From positions 3,668,134 to 3,732,133 of the forward strand of contig CM055618.1 of the NCBI GenBank assembly GCA_029379385.1: DNA of 64,000 bases, given 5' to 3'. The number at the start of each line of letters is the position of its first letter. The first letter of the stretch is position 1. Source of the DNA: Quillaja saponaria (lineage: Eukaryota > Streptophyta > Magnoliopsida > Fabales > Quillajaceae). The position numbers and the translations under genes were made by a program. Shown piece by piece: positions 45,469 to 57,430 of this stretch. The notes beneath the pieces were generated by a model, which did not search any database, was not told the DNA's origin, and was given only the letters and a program-made list of their open reading frames with translations.

Positions 45469-46840
45469 TGATAACTCTAGAATAATAAAGTTATTTTACT
45501 ATGATTCTAATTCATATTTGATACTAATTCTGATATTTTGAGTTAGAATATTAGTCAAATATAGTGTTAGAGTTATTTTAGGTTGTTTTTAGTAGTTTTG
45601 TAGAGTTTAAATAGGAATAGTTTTCTGAATTTTGGTATTTAATTTGTCTTAGGTATCTTTACAATGTCTTAGTTCGGATTAGAGAAGGGAAGCAACTCAT
45701 TTAGCACTATAGTGTTGAATAATATTGAGTTGCGATGCCCCAAAAGGAAGAATTTGATGAAATGGAAGAAAGGACTCAGTTGTGACGCCACTATAATCAA
45801 GCTGCGGTGCTGATACAAAGAGAGAAAAACTAAATGAGTCAGGGAGTTGGAAGCTGCGGAGCTTGAATAATGAAGCCATAACATGATGAGAAGGAAGTCG
45901 CAGCACCAAAGTAAGGACAACTTTGGTAAACGAAGGAAGGGATTGGCGCCACAGCACCTATGAATGTGAAACCATGGCGGAGGACAAGATGACTTATATT
46001 GAAATTAAACAGACCCTATGGTACCACAGTGCCATAGATACCTGCGCCACAATGCTTGTACGGATTCTTAGGACTTCTATTTTAATTCAAATATGAGGAA
46101 AATGCTTATAAATAGAGGAGCAAGGTTGAGGTTGAGGTTGAGGGACACACCAAAGCTCATGATAAAGAGTGATAAGGAGCTGAAGGAGACTCGAAGAGTG
46201 ACAACTCCTAGTTTTTATTTCTTCTTCTTCTTATTTTCTATTTATGTGTAATGGTTTTTTCTTTAGTTTTTATGTTTTCTGTAGTTAGTATGGAGTAGTC
46301 GTACTCTAAGGGTAACGATGGAATTCACATGTAACTGATGTGGCTTTAGTTTCATTTCAATACATGTTTTAGTTTTAGAATTTATATTATCTTATTCTTA
46401 ATGTTTCTAATTGCTTGATCACCAGCTAGATTGATTAGGATTTCCGAATTTGACTTCGGATTAGCCAGTTTTGAGATTAGCTTTAGGTGATATAACTTAT
46501 ATTTGGATTGCTCATATGATTTGGATGATTTGAGGAGAATATACAATTGCTAGGTATAAGAGTATGCTAGTAATTAATTAAGAAAACTGGGTTAATATTA
46601 ACTAATGTATGAATTGATTTGAATTAAAGTTATTAAGGTGTGGTGTGAAGGATATCATGAACTTAGATTTAGTTTTAATATTTTTAAATCAAATTTATCT
46701 CTGAATTTACATTGGCTTGATTAGAGTTAAGCTGCACCATAGTGATAATTAGCAATAAAAAATAAGTATTCCTCATAGGAACAATCTCTACTTGTTACTA
46801 TATTACCTAAGAACGATACGCACGCTTGCGTTTGTAAAAG
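45469..46840 (+). repeat. 3' LTR of element B
   Basis: Starts TGATAACTCTAGAATAATAA. It aligns to the 5' LTR (TGACAACTCTAGAATAATAA) along its length with roughly one difference per seven or eight bases by eye, and lacks about 115 bp after 'ttggatgatttg' (about 46531). Its end near 46835-46850 is blurred by an (AT)n run. Confidence 0.8.
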
Positions 46841-47076
46841 TAATAATTAATATATATATATATATTCTAACTGGTTTGTACTCATACTTTCACAAGCATA
46901 CTAAACAATTTTTTTCATAAAGACATGTATGTGCATATACATATATGCTATCATGCATGCTATTCCTATTTCATGTCCAATTATATAAATATTCCTTCCA
47001 AACTCAGTGATCTTTTAGTGTGTGTATATCAAATGTCTAAAACATATGAGGTGTTATAGTTGCCCTATCAAGGGTC
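46841..47076. other. spacer between elements B and C
   Basis: About 235 bp with (TA)n at 46850-46865 and alternating 'catgtatgtgcatatacatatatg'. It is the loop between the two large inverted arms. No gene. Confidence 0.6.
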
Positions 47077-48530
47077 TGAAAGGAATTATACAAACGCAAG
47101 TGCATGTATTATTTTTAAGTAATATAGTAATAAGTAGAGATCGTTCCCACGAGACTTTTTTATGCTAATTACTACTATAATGCAGCTTAATTCTATTCAT
47201 GCCAATGAAAATTCAGAGAATACAAATTTGATTTATAAAAATATTAAAACTAAGTCTAGGTTCATGATATCCCACATATTACATCTTAATAACTTTAATT
47301 TAAATCAACTCATGCATTAGCTAATATTAACCCATATTTCATAATCAATTACTAGCATACTCTTATGTCTAGCAATTATATATTTTCCTTAATCTAATTT
47401 CCTATATTCCTATGAGAATTATTTTGAAGCAAATTCATTAATAACCAATCTTTTGGTTAGTAAAATAGTATATCCTTATCTCTTAAACAAATCATATCAT
47501 CTAAATCATATAAATAATCCAAACATAAGTTATATCACATAAAGCTAATCCACTAATCCCAAAACTGACTCTTCCAAGTCAACTTCAGAATTCCTAATCA
47601 ATATAATTGATGATCAAGCAATTAGAAGCATTAATAATAAAACAATATAAATACTAAAACTACATCATGCATTGAATTAAAATAAAGACACATCAGTTGC
47701 ATGTGAGTTCAATCGTTACCCTTAGAATAAGACTATACTAACTACATAAAACATAAAAACTAAAGACATAGCCATTACAAGCAAATAAAAAATAAGAAGA
47801 AGAAGAAATAGAAACTAGAAGTTGTCACTCCTCGGTCTCCTTCCTCTCCTTAGCACTCTATATCATGAGTTTTGGTGTGTCTCTCAGCTTCAATCTTCCT
47901 CCTCTATTTATAAGTCTTTTCTTCCTATTTTAATTAAAATAAAAGTTCTCAAAATCCGTACAAGCATTGCAGTGCTACAGGTTCTGTTTAATCCTAATAA
48001 GACTCATCTTGTACCCTCCGCTGACTTATTATAGTTAGGCACTGTAGCTCCAAACCTTTGCATATTTTACGAAAGTTGTCTTTAGTTTGGTGTTACAACT
48101 TCATACACATCACACTACGACTTTAGTGTCTCAGCACCGTGGCTTCATGCTCTTTGACTTATTCAAGCTTAATGGTTTTAACGCATCACGTCTTTGCCAT
48201 ATCTGCGCCATAGCTGAAGCCTTTCTGTCTGATCCATGGATATATCCCTTTTGTAAGCACGCGACTTCATGTTATTCAGTATTATGGCGCTAGTTGAGTT
48301 GTCTTCCTTTATTAATCTGAACTTGTACACTGCAAAGACACCTAAAACAAATTAAATATTAAAATTCGTAAAACTACTGCTACTTAATTAAAAAATATAC
48401 GAAACTCTTAAAATAATCTAAAACAACTCTAACACTATATTTGACTAATATTCTAACTCAAAATTTTAGGATTAGCATCAAATATGAATTAAAATCATAG
48501 TGAAATAGCTATATTATTTTAGAGCTATCA
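47077..48530 (-). repeat. 3' LTR of element C
   Basis: 1454 bp; + strand boundaries TGAAAGGAATTATAC (47077) and AGAGCTATCA (48530). It has the same blocks as B's LTRs in inverse order, including the G+C motif cluster (about 47960-48290) and the leader segment 'cctcctctatttataagtc' (47890). The 115-bp block missing in B's 3' LTR is present here (around 47395-47515). Confidence 0.8.
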
Positions 48531-48545
48531 CACCCCCAAATCTAA
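48531..48545 (-). other. polypurine tract of element C
   Basis: The minus strand reads TATTAGATTTGGGGGTG into the LTR start TGATAGC, a typical Athila polypurine tract and better preserved than that of B. Confidence 0.7.
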
Positions 48546-49720
48546 TATTTTGCTAGTCCCTAGCAAAAAGAAAGAAAACAAAAATCACAATTAATTTATC
48601 AATAATGAGCTAATTATTTTCCTAAAAATTCTCAAACTTTATAACAAAGAATTGATTCAAGATAAAATACAAATATAATTACCAAATTTATCATGTTCAG
48701 GCTAACCTCATGTGTGTGTGTAGAATGCATTATCATTAGAGTTAGATGGCTTCAAAAATATTCTTAAGATAACTTAAAGACTAATCTTAACTCCTCAAAC
48801 TTCATCTTTTCTTCCTCTCTCCACTAATGTAGGCTAATACTTTGTCAAAAATCAATAGGTCTTTTATTCAACTTGTAATGTCAAGCTGGGGTAAAGGTTT
48901 GATGAAATGAAATTTCTAGCTCAAATACCCTAAGCACAAATTCTTTGCATGAGTTCATCCATCTTTTTCCACCTTTTTTTTTTTTTGTTTTCCAAGGTGT
49001 TAGTTCTTACATACTCAAGCTTCAACTATTTTATTTTATAATTTTATCTCCCGATATATTTCTTCTTTATGTGGCATAAATGTTCTTTAATTTTTCCTTC
49101 TTTTATTATTTCTACTAAACCTTTGGTTTGTAGGAATCATCAAGGAAGTTTCAAATATTCCTCCAACTTAATTTTTCTCAAGTGGGATGATCGCATAATA
49201 TTTTTTTCTTTTTTCTTCCTTCTAATGCACTTCTTCTCATAGACTTACTTCAAGCTCATTCTTTTTTTTTCAACTCAATGAAACTGTATATTGAATGTGC
49301 TTAACGTAATAAGGTACAAATATGTCTTACAAACAAAGGATTAGTTTGCATATGTATGCGTTAGAAAGGAAAAATAGGCATTAAACTCAAAAATTAGTAA
49401 CTTAAAAATTTTAAAATTATTGGTGGATATATAAATGCTCTATCGATAAAAAAATGGCCTTAATCATATTCTCAACTAAGCTTCACCTAGGCTTTTGCCT
49501 CAGGAGAAATTCTTACTCATTATATAATTCAAAAAAAAGTATAGGCTTTATAAAGAAAAATCATTAAAAACATCAATCATATGCTATAATAGCCTTGTGT
49601 AGCATATATATATGAAGTACATGCCCTAATTATAACAGATTCAAAAAATATATTCTCATGTTATTAAAATTAAAATCAATGCATAAATAATACTATCATG
49701 GAAATCAATATTAATGTCCA
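48546..49720 (-). other. 3' non-coding tail of element C
   Basis: Inverse counterpart of B 44280-45454. Shared phrases include 'cctttggtttgtaggaatcat' (about 49121) and 'gcctcaggagaaattcttactca' (about 49497). No ORF. Confidence 0.6.
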
Positions 49721-50790
49721 CCAACTAATGGTCCCATCCTCCTTGGTACAGTATCATCCTCAACAACTAGTTGTTTTGGTAGTTGATAGCATGGTTGTGC
49801 TGTTAATGTTCTACGAACTGCATTTCCAATCTCGAGATGCTCTGAGTTAATGTTAACTTCTATGTACCAATGGGCTGAGTTGGAGCTACTGGATCACCTT
49901 CACCCACTTTAGTATTAAAGAGATAAAACTTATTCATAAGCTTGTCATCAGTGGTGCCTTTTGGCAAGACCAACAGTTCTGTATCCTTCCAAAGCACACT
50001 AGCCCCATTGCACAATTTAGTGATGTGGGAGGGGAACCATATTCCCAAGTGTCCACTATTTACAGCCTATAATATGGCATAATAAATAATCCTACCAACA
50101 TCAATGAACATGCCTCAAATAATGTCATAAACTAGAATAGCATTTTTCTTAGTCACGTCGTTGGCATGTCCACTAGGGAGGATATTAGAGAGCACAAAGT
50201 AATACCGTGCCCTTATAGGGACTAACAGCTGACTAGCCCTAAAGTGAACCGGTTCTTTATTGGTCAACTTCCAAATAGAGTCTTGATAGCATAATGCACT
50301 GATGACTTCATCATAATCTATTATCTCACTTACATAGGTCATATACTCATTAGTCTCGGGATATCCAAAAATGCCATAATAGGCATTGATTACAATGCTT
50401 GTGAATGATATACCATTTTTCCTTGAACTATTACTCTGCTATCAATGTGTTCCACCAATTAGCATAAAATTCTCGAGCCACTGCAATGACTCCAATTGGG
50501 GGACGGTGCACATGTTGAGCCCAATATCTATTTTTAATCAGATTGGCCATCCCTGGGAAGTAATCAGGGCTAAGGTAGAGACCTCGCTATGCCACAATCT
50601 TCTTTTTTCCAAGCCCATCATGGAATCTCTTCTATGTAGTAGCAGGGATGAACCGACCATTATCAATCTCAGTCCTGAGGATCGAGTACGCTTGGTAGCT
50701 TTAGTCCTCAGTCCTATTAGCCTGAAAAACAAAAACAATATAATCCTGAATCTCAAAATTCTCAACAACGTCAACCACAGCCCATTACTT
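49720..50790 (-). pseudogene. Athila env-like ORF (element C)
   Basis: The best preserved of the three env-like copies. The minus-strand open frame 50115-50342 reads MTYVSEIIDYDEVISALCYQ, then SIWKLTNKEPVHFRASQLLV and ARYYFVLSNILPSGHANDVT. The frame 49860-50048 has MGIWFPSHITKLCNGASVLW. The usual ATG at about 50718 has become AATAGG, so the normal start is lost. Order matches A and B. Confidence 0.75.
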
Positions 50791-51910
50791 AACAAAAAAG
50801 GGTCTCAGACCCACATAACATTTAACAAGAATCTTAGGCATGCTCTTATATCATCCATGCATTAGGTAATCAGTATTATTCATCCCTCCCCCAAACCTTT
50901 TTCACTATCATCAACTTATCAAGAACATTCAAGAATTATGGGGATAGGGATCATAATGAGATGATATAGATTCATATTTCCATTATTGCATTCAATAAAA
51001 CCCATGAACTCAGAATTAAGATTGAAAACATAACACCCATATCACTAGAAATCTAAACTCAAAAACTAATCACAATCCCCAAAATATTAGTTTCAACCCG
51101 ACTATCTAACTAGCAAGTATATAATCATAGGCAAAGCATTTTTCCTATCAAAAGATTGAAAGATTCAAAGTAAAACATAGTGAAGGAAAATGGAATCATG
51201 CAAGAGTAAATAAATTGGCATGAAAGTGTTTTTGGGTTGAAGATTTGTAGCTTGAATCCTCTGATTTTTCGACTTTGGGTGTTAGGGTTCAAGATTAGGT
51301 GGTTATAAGGTCTGAAATTTTCTTTTAAAAATTGAGTTTGTGATTAAGTGCTGCGAAGTCACGAAGTAGGTGCCGCGGTGTTGAGCCCTAAAAGTTTGAA
51401 ATTTTTACAGTATGCATGTTGATGCCGCAGAGTTACATAGTGTCGAGTCGCAATGTTCTATGCCTAAAATCAAGTTTTTTTCTAAATTAATGGCACCGTG
51501 TCATAAAGCTCACTGCCTAAAATGCGATTTTTTGGTTGGATTTAGTTGGCGCGACATGGGTATTTAGTGAAGCTGTGGCTCAAAGCAATCTGAGAAATTA
51601 CCTAAGCTTTCTTTTCCATGGTGCCGTAACTTGAACTTATAAGTGTCGTGATGGTGTGCTCTTTGTTTAATTTTTGCAATTTTCGGATCATGAGGCATAG
51701 CAGCGTTAGATATTATTACGCCACGGCATCAATGCTTTTTGCTGAGAGGTTTAGTCTTTGTTACCTGAGAAAAGATGATATGAAGGCTAAGTATAGAGTA
51801 CAAATTAAAACATTACTAAGCTAACTAAAAACAAAATAAAGAAAAAAAAAAGTTGTAGAAACTTAGGTTTCCTCCCAAGATACGCTTGGTTTAAAGTCCT
51901 CAGCTTGACT
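50791..51910 (-). other. pol-env spacer of element C
   Basis: Counterpart of the spacers in A and B. G+C motif variants are clustered at 51340-51740 (GTGCCGCGGTGTTGAG, GATGCCGCAGAG, GGTGCCGTAAC). The + strand frame 50386-50865 is a shadow of the env/spacer region. Confidence 0.5.
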
Positions 51911-53240
51911 TAGAGTTACTCAAGTAGCTTCACCAAGTTTAACGGAGGTATGATCATTATCAATATTTCCTCCCCAATAGCGTTTCAATTGTTGGCCATT
52001 CACTTTAATTGTTCTGTAGGGATTAGTGGCTATTAACTCCACAGCATCGTATGGAAACACTTTCACAATGGTGAACGGTCTAGACCATCTTGACTTGAGT
52101 TTGCTCAAGAAAATCTTCAACCAGAAATTATAAAGCAGGACTTGTTGATCCTACTCAAAGCGGTGCTCAACAATTCATTAATCATGTAGCCTATTGATTT
52201 TTTTCTTGTGGAGTTTGACATTCTCATAAGCATTGACCCTAAGCTCATCCATCTCATTCAATTAGAAGAGTCACTTTTTACCAGCGACTTGATAGTCAAA
52301 GTTAAGTTTTTTTATTGCTCAATAGGCATTTTGCTCTAACTCAACCTGTAAATGGTAAGCCTTGCTATAAACTAGCTGAAAGGGAGACATTCCTAAAGAG
52401 GTCTTATAGGCTATTCGATATGCTTATAATGTATCGTCCAATCTCTTAGGACCAGTCTTTTCATGATAGATATATAGTCTTCTCTAAAATCCTTTCGATC
52501 TCTCAAATAGAGATCTTAACTTGGCCACTTGTTTGCTCATGATAAGCTCATACAACCTTGTAAGTCACCCTATATTTAGTAAGGAGAGCTCCCACTTATT
52601 TGTTGCATAAGTGAGACCTTCCATCACTAATAATTGCTTAGGGTGTACTAAGGCATGTAAAGATATTCTTTTTCAAGAAGTTGGTCATGACTTTAGAGTC
52701 ATTGGTTGGCACAACAATGGCTTTAATGCATTTAGAGACATAATCCATAGCAACAAGAATGTATTGATTGGTGTATGAGGAGATGAACAGACCCATGAAG
52801 TCCATTGCTTATACATTAAACAATTCCACTTCAAGTATATTGTTGAATGACATCTTATTCTTACTAGATATGTTGCCCATAATTTAGCATATGTCACATT
52901 TGAAAACAAATTCATTAGCATCCTTAAATAAAGAAGGCCAATAAAAACCTGATTGGAGCATTTTTGCTGCAATTCGACTCTTTCCAAAAAGTAACTTTCA
53001 TACTCCAAAGCATGGAAATGGTGAAGTATACTCTCCACCTTTTCCTCTAGAACACACCTTCTTAATATCTTATTAGCATAATACTTAAGCAAGAGGGGGT
53101 CATCCTAAACAAAGAATTTTATATCATGTAAATTTTTTTTCTTTTGTTGAGAAGTTAGGTTAAAAGGAAAGACCTTGCCAACTAGATAACTGTCAAAGTC
53201 AGCATACCAGGGCAATGGTTTATTAAAAACTTAGAAAAAT
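51911..53240 (-). pseudogene. integrase (element C)
   Basis: In the minus direction: HHCC domain around 53050-52870 (ESILHHFHALEYESYF; K-C-x2-C remnant near 52885), core text around 52830-52680 with frame changes, the middle core retained at 52400-52680 (absent in B), and C-terminal text 52120-51920 with LKSRWSRPFTIVKVFPYDAV and IKVNGQQLKRYWGG. Function would be cDNA insertion; stops make it inactive. Confidence 0.8.
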
Positions 53241-53635
53241 CGTTCATCCGGAAAGGTTTCATCTACATGACTGTGTTCAGCCACTTGATGATCTCCTTCC
53301 AGCCTTGATAAGTGATTAAGTAACTTGATTTTCAAAGCTCTTTCAGTCTCTTATCTCTAAGTCAAATTCTTGTAGTAACAGGATCCATCTTATCAATCTA
53401 GGCTTTACATTTTTCTTGTCAATCAAATACTTAATAACAGAGTGGTTAGTAAAAATAATGACAAAAGTTCCAATTAAATAAGATCAAAATTTGTCAAAAG
53501 TAAACACTACTGCTAAAGTTCTTTTTCAATTATGGTATAGTTCAATTGAGCACCATTCAAAGTTTTGCTAGAATAGTATATAGAGTGAAAAATCTTATCT
53601 TTTCTTTGTCTTAACATTACCTTTACTATCATTGA
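53241..53635 (-). pseudogene. RNase H part (element C), truncated
   Basis: Starts abruptly at about 53635 within the 'fHSIYYSSKTLN' segment (53550-53600), followed by a [18 protein letters not shown] piece (about 53410-53450) and [11 protein letters not shown] (about 53340-53375). The 5' half of RNase H and everything upstream are missing, which marks the truncation point of element C. Confidence 0.7.
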
Positions 53636-55148
53636 CACTGTAGCGATATCAGGCAAAACACTATAAAAGACACTTTAGCAAGATATGATAGAATTTTGTC
53701 CACTGTAGCGGGCATTGTAGCAAAAAAAAAAGAGTCAAAATTTGTCTATTTAAAGAGAGTTGTTCTCTTAGTCAATACATACTTGGTTTGGGCTCTTGTA
53801 TTGAGTTTAGAGAAACCTCCTAGGTAACTTTTGTGGAGCTTTTTTTCTTTACTCTATGATTTTGTAGTTACAAACTTACATTTAACAATATTTTATATGA
53901 CAAATATTATCTTGCATTCCCTCTTCCTAATTTAGCGGACGGACTACCACTATTTTACCTTCTTTTTAAAACTGTCTTTTATTTCCTTTATTACTGTCTT
54001 TATTTCCTTTATTATTGTCTTTTATTTTATGCATTCCATAGCATAATCCATCATAGTAGTCCTGCTGCTCCTTACTTTATTAGCCTTACAATCTTCCTCC
54101 ACTCTTAAAGGATCTCTCCGATCTCCACTAGGTATTATTAGTCCAATATAGTGCTCAACATCAGCTCTTATGTTGTTGCTACATAATGTTTTACTATAAA
54201 AATAAAAATAAAAACAACAACTAGAGGAACAACCCTCCAACCCTACCATTTCTTCTTCAATAAAACATCATGCTTGAATTAAATAGAATTTGAAATTTTT
54301 ATTAATTCTTCCTACTAAGCCATAAAAAAATCCTCAAATTCCAAGCAAGTAAGATATGAGAAAAAAAGTTAATACAAAATTAAGCATCACGAGTAAGAAA
54401 TGAAAACCGAAATTAATGGGATAAATCATAAAAAAAATCCAAACATTTCTATATTGAAGTTTACACCTAACTTAATTTGGTAATGATTTTCTCTTATTTA
54501 TTATAATTTTCCATGTAACTCATAAAACTTCTCAAAATCTAAATCATATTTAATAAATGTACATTACAAGAAATCTTTCAAACTTTTTAATCATAAAAAA
54601 AAAAATCAAACTTTTCTATGTTGAAGTTAAAAAAATAAATTTAATTAGATGATGATTTTCTCATATCCATTAAGTTTTTTTAGGTAACTCCTAAAACCTC
54701 TCTAAGTTTTAATCATATCTAATAAATGTTATTTCAAAAAATTAAACCTCACAAATTTTATACAACTATATAAATTGTAGAGAGAAATTTGAAAATTAAT
54801 GTGAATTCATGACAAATTAATACCATATAAAATATCAATAATAGTGGGAGAGATTCTACGAGTGCATTCAGGACAACTTAATGCATACAAGAGATAAATA
54901 ATAGTTGTAGAGATTTTAGCAATTACATTATTAATTAATTATTAATGAAAAATTGAGTAATAACATAAAAAATTAAGTCATAACTTGTACAAATGAAAGT
55001 TTTGGTTAATGACTAAATTATTTTCATTAGTTATTATAACTCAATACAACTATTAGAGAACACTTTGCATATATAAATAAATTACATTAAAACTAACCTT
55101 GATGGAAACACAAAAAAATAAATATATAAATACATAAAATTAATTATC
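53636..55148. other. AT-rich region with minor repeats, no clear gene
   Basis: 53640-53930 is LTR-like ('gtagcg..gtagc' pairs, 'ttaaagagagttgttctctta'). 53970-54035 has a short tandem repeat around 'ttatttcctttattactgtc'. 54425-54760 holds two diverged copies of a ~165-bp unit ('tcaaacttttctatgttgaag..gatgattttctc'). A minus-strand 75-codon frame (54022-54249) is unrecognised and probably chance. Confidence 0.45.
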
Positions 55149-55936
55149 GTTTGAGTACCTCAAATTAAGGTCATTCTCAAAGTAGACAATCACTTTTTAT
55201 TTTAAATATCATTTAGGGCACCACATTTATTTTTTATATTGTTGGAGACACTCAACCAAAAACCAGTTAATACAATCACCAAAAAATGAAAACATGCTAA
55301 TTTTTTCTATACAACATTGTAATTTTTTCTTAATCTAATTTTTTTTATTGTATTTTTCAGAATTTATCTAATTATTCCATTAATTAAATGTCTAAGATGA
55401 ATATTAAAGATTATAAACTAACATGACATTTTATTTTTTATTTTTTATTTTTTTTCAATTTATTTTTATTTTTATCATCACCCATTATGAGACAAAACTT
55501 ACCAATTTTGTGAAAAACTTAATATTCTTTTATATATTCACAAATTTTTGTTCTATGGTGAATAACATAAGAAACAAAAAATAAAATAAAAAAAATAATA
55601 ATAAAAAATAAAATTTAGAAAAAGAAAATCAATCATGTCATTGGTGTTATCTAATATGCATTTTAATTTATTTGTAAAATAATCAAATTAAGATAAAAAT
55701 AAATAAATAAATAAAATAAAAGAATGCACTTTGATGCTCATCAATAATGAATTTTGAGAAAACACTAGGTCAATATTAAAAAAATAAAGAAATAGAAACA
55801 AAAAATTATGATGTGTAAAAAAATTGATATATCACCATTTTTTAGTGACTATCCTCACCCATTTTTGATAGTGTCTCAAATGATATAAAAATGAAGTGCC
55901 TACTTTGGCAATGTCCTCTAAGTAAGGTTGTCAAAC
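55149..55936. mobile_element. 0.8-kb foldback (long-TIR) element
   Basis: Left end GTTTGAGTACCTCAAATTAAGG...TTCTCAAAGTAG; complement of the right end GTTTGACAACCTTACTTAGAGG...TTGCCAAAGTAG. The inverted match goes on to 'atcatttaggg / atcatttgaga' and, loosely, through most of each ~390-bp arm ('cttaatctaatt', 'aattaaatg', 'catgacatttta' and their complements). Very AT-rich, no ORF. No exact target duplication was fixed. Confidence 0.6.
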
Positions 55937-57300
55937 AATAGTTAACTAAAAGAAAAACCCTCCATATCTAGGCATTGACAAAAATAACATGTATATATGA
56001 ATGAATGGGACATCAAAGTTATTTTTTTAGAGTACCAAAAAATAGTTCAACTCCTAAATCAAAAAGTATACAACATTTATTCTCAAATTATATACTTAAT
56101 TAAAATTTGATACCTTAAAATTTTATTTTTCTTACACTAAAAAATGTCAAACATGTAAAATGTGTTACTAGAACGTTTGAATTATATTTTAATGGAGTCA
56201 ATTGATACTTTTAATTAATAAATAAAAAAGATATAAACAAGTTAACATATTCATTGCACGGGTCGAAGGAATTTAGAAATAAATAATTTTATAAAAGTTA
56301 TATAGAAACAACTCACAAATATAAATAAATAAAATAAACCAAATTTTATAATTATATAATTTCATAATTTAAAAAAAATTATGAATTTTAGATTTTAAAA
56401 TGAAAAAAAATAAAAAATAAATAAAGCATCTCCTGCGAAGTCATCTAGTATTCTATTAACTTTTTTTTCACTGTGTACAATACATATCAAGACTTTTTAT
56501 TTTGAAAACAATAAGACAAGAACATTTTAGGAATTTGCAAGAAGTTGCAGACTTCATCTTATTCCGGAACATCTGCTATCCTTGACTACTCAAATGATTC
56601 TCCTCCTTTATTTCTGCAACTCATCTAGATTTACCTTAATTCTTTTTTCTCCTGGTTTAGAAATTTGGCTCTGTCCTTGCTAGACTAAAATAGCGCGTGT
56701 CTTGTTGAAAAAACAGAGGCAGCAATCGGAATGCTAAAACCTGTGTTCCAGATCGAGATCGACCTCAGGTAACTATGGTACTAGTCTCTGGAAACCTTTG
56801 CTTTCACACTTTGCTATTTTGTATGACACACATCACTTAAGCTTCTTATGGAACTTTACACAAGCAAACAGTTATCATGCAATGCAATATGCTCGCACAG
56901 TGACTTGCTATAGGCCATGCAACGCCCACAATCAAGCATGCACACATACACAACCTACATGTAATACTACATATGACATGCAGGATGTTACACCTTGGTT
57001 GTGACATCATTGAATTTATGCAGGATGTTACAGTTATGGTATTGGATGCAATACGTATCAGATATGGAGATAAGATAATTTATGAAAAATAAGATTTTAT
57101 AATTAATAACATTTTAAATAAATTATTTTAATAAAGATAACAAAAACTTTTTATTCAAGGGACAAACATAATTTTATAATTAACAATATTTTGAATAAAT
57201 TATTTTAATAAAGATAACAGAAACTTTTTATTCAAGGGATAAACAGTTTAACACCTAAGCCCAATTTGTATGCTGAAAAGAAAAAATATAAACCAAGCCC
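55937..57300. other. intergenic region upstream of the SEC24-like gene
   Basis: No gene is supported. 56725-56770 is a less AT-rich, exon-like patch with an open frame MLKPVFQIEIDL ending at a donor-like AG|GTAAC (56768). It may be a stray exon fragment, but the family is unknown. 57095-57248 is a 77-bp tandem duplication. Confidence 0.4.
57095..57248 (+). repeat. 77-bp tandem duplication upstream of the SEC24-like gene
   Basis: Two adjacent copies start at 57095 and 57172 with 'ttttataattaa', each ending 'ctttttattcaagggaaaac'-like text (actual 'gggacaaacata' and 'gggataaacagt'). Only a few differences separate the copies. Confidence 0.85.
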
Positions 57301-57430
57301 ATTAAGAGGCCCAACAAAAACACATTCCGCTTTGATATTATTGAACGCTGCAATCTGCAACTGGAACCCAACTCAAGACATTCGAAGCATCTGCGAAGAC
57401 AATAAGGAGATTCGTAGGTAGAAGAAGGAT

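Larger units (their letters stand above)
36692..46840 (+). mobile_element. Athila-type Ty3/gypsy element B with both LTRs
   Basis: The most complete retrotransposon here, about 10.1 kb: 5' LTR 36692-38187, PBS 38188-38206, gag, RT, RNase H, integrase, spacer, env-like ORF, tail, PPT about 45455-45468, 3' LTR 45469 to about 46840. The two LTRs differ by many substitutions and an indel of about 115 bp, so the insertion is old. Protease and part of integrase are deleted and all ORFs have stops, so it cannot move by itself. The 3' boundary is fuzzy and no target duplication could be fixed. Confidence 0.85.
47077..53635 (-). mobile_element. Athila-type element C, 5'-truncated, opposite to B
   Basis: Minus-strand relative of B. 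In its own direction: RNase H part (from 53635), integrase, spacer, env-like ORF, tail, PPT (48531-48545), 3' LTR (48530 down to 47077). RT, gag and 5' LTR are missing. Order and spacing mirror B's 3' 6.5 kb. It keeps the integrase segment deleted in B, so it is not a simple inverted copy of B but a separate family member. Confidence 0.85.

Noticed and set aside
50386..50865. 159-codon + strand open frame, the longest in the window
   Set aside because: It overlaps, antisense, the env-like ORF and spacer of element C, whose identity is fixed by comparison with A and B.
52685..53092. 135-codon minus-strand frame as one intact protein
   Set aside because: It begins in the integrase HHCC text but soon runs out of frame; only part of it is the true integrase frame.
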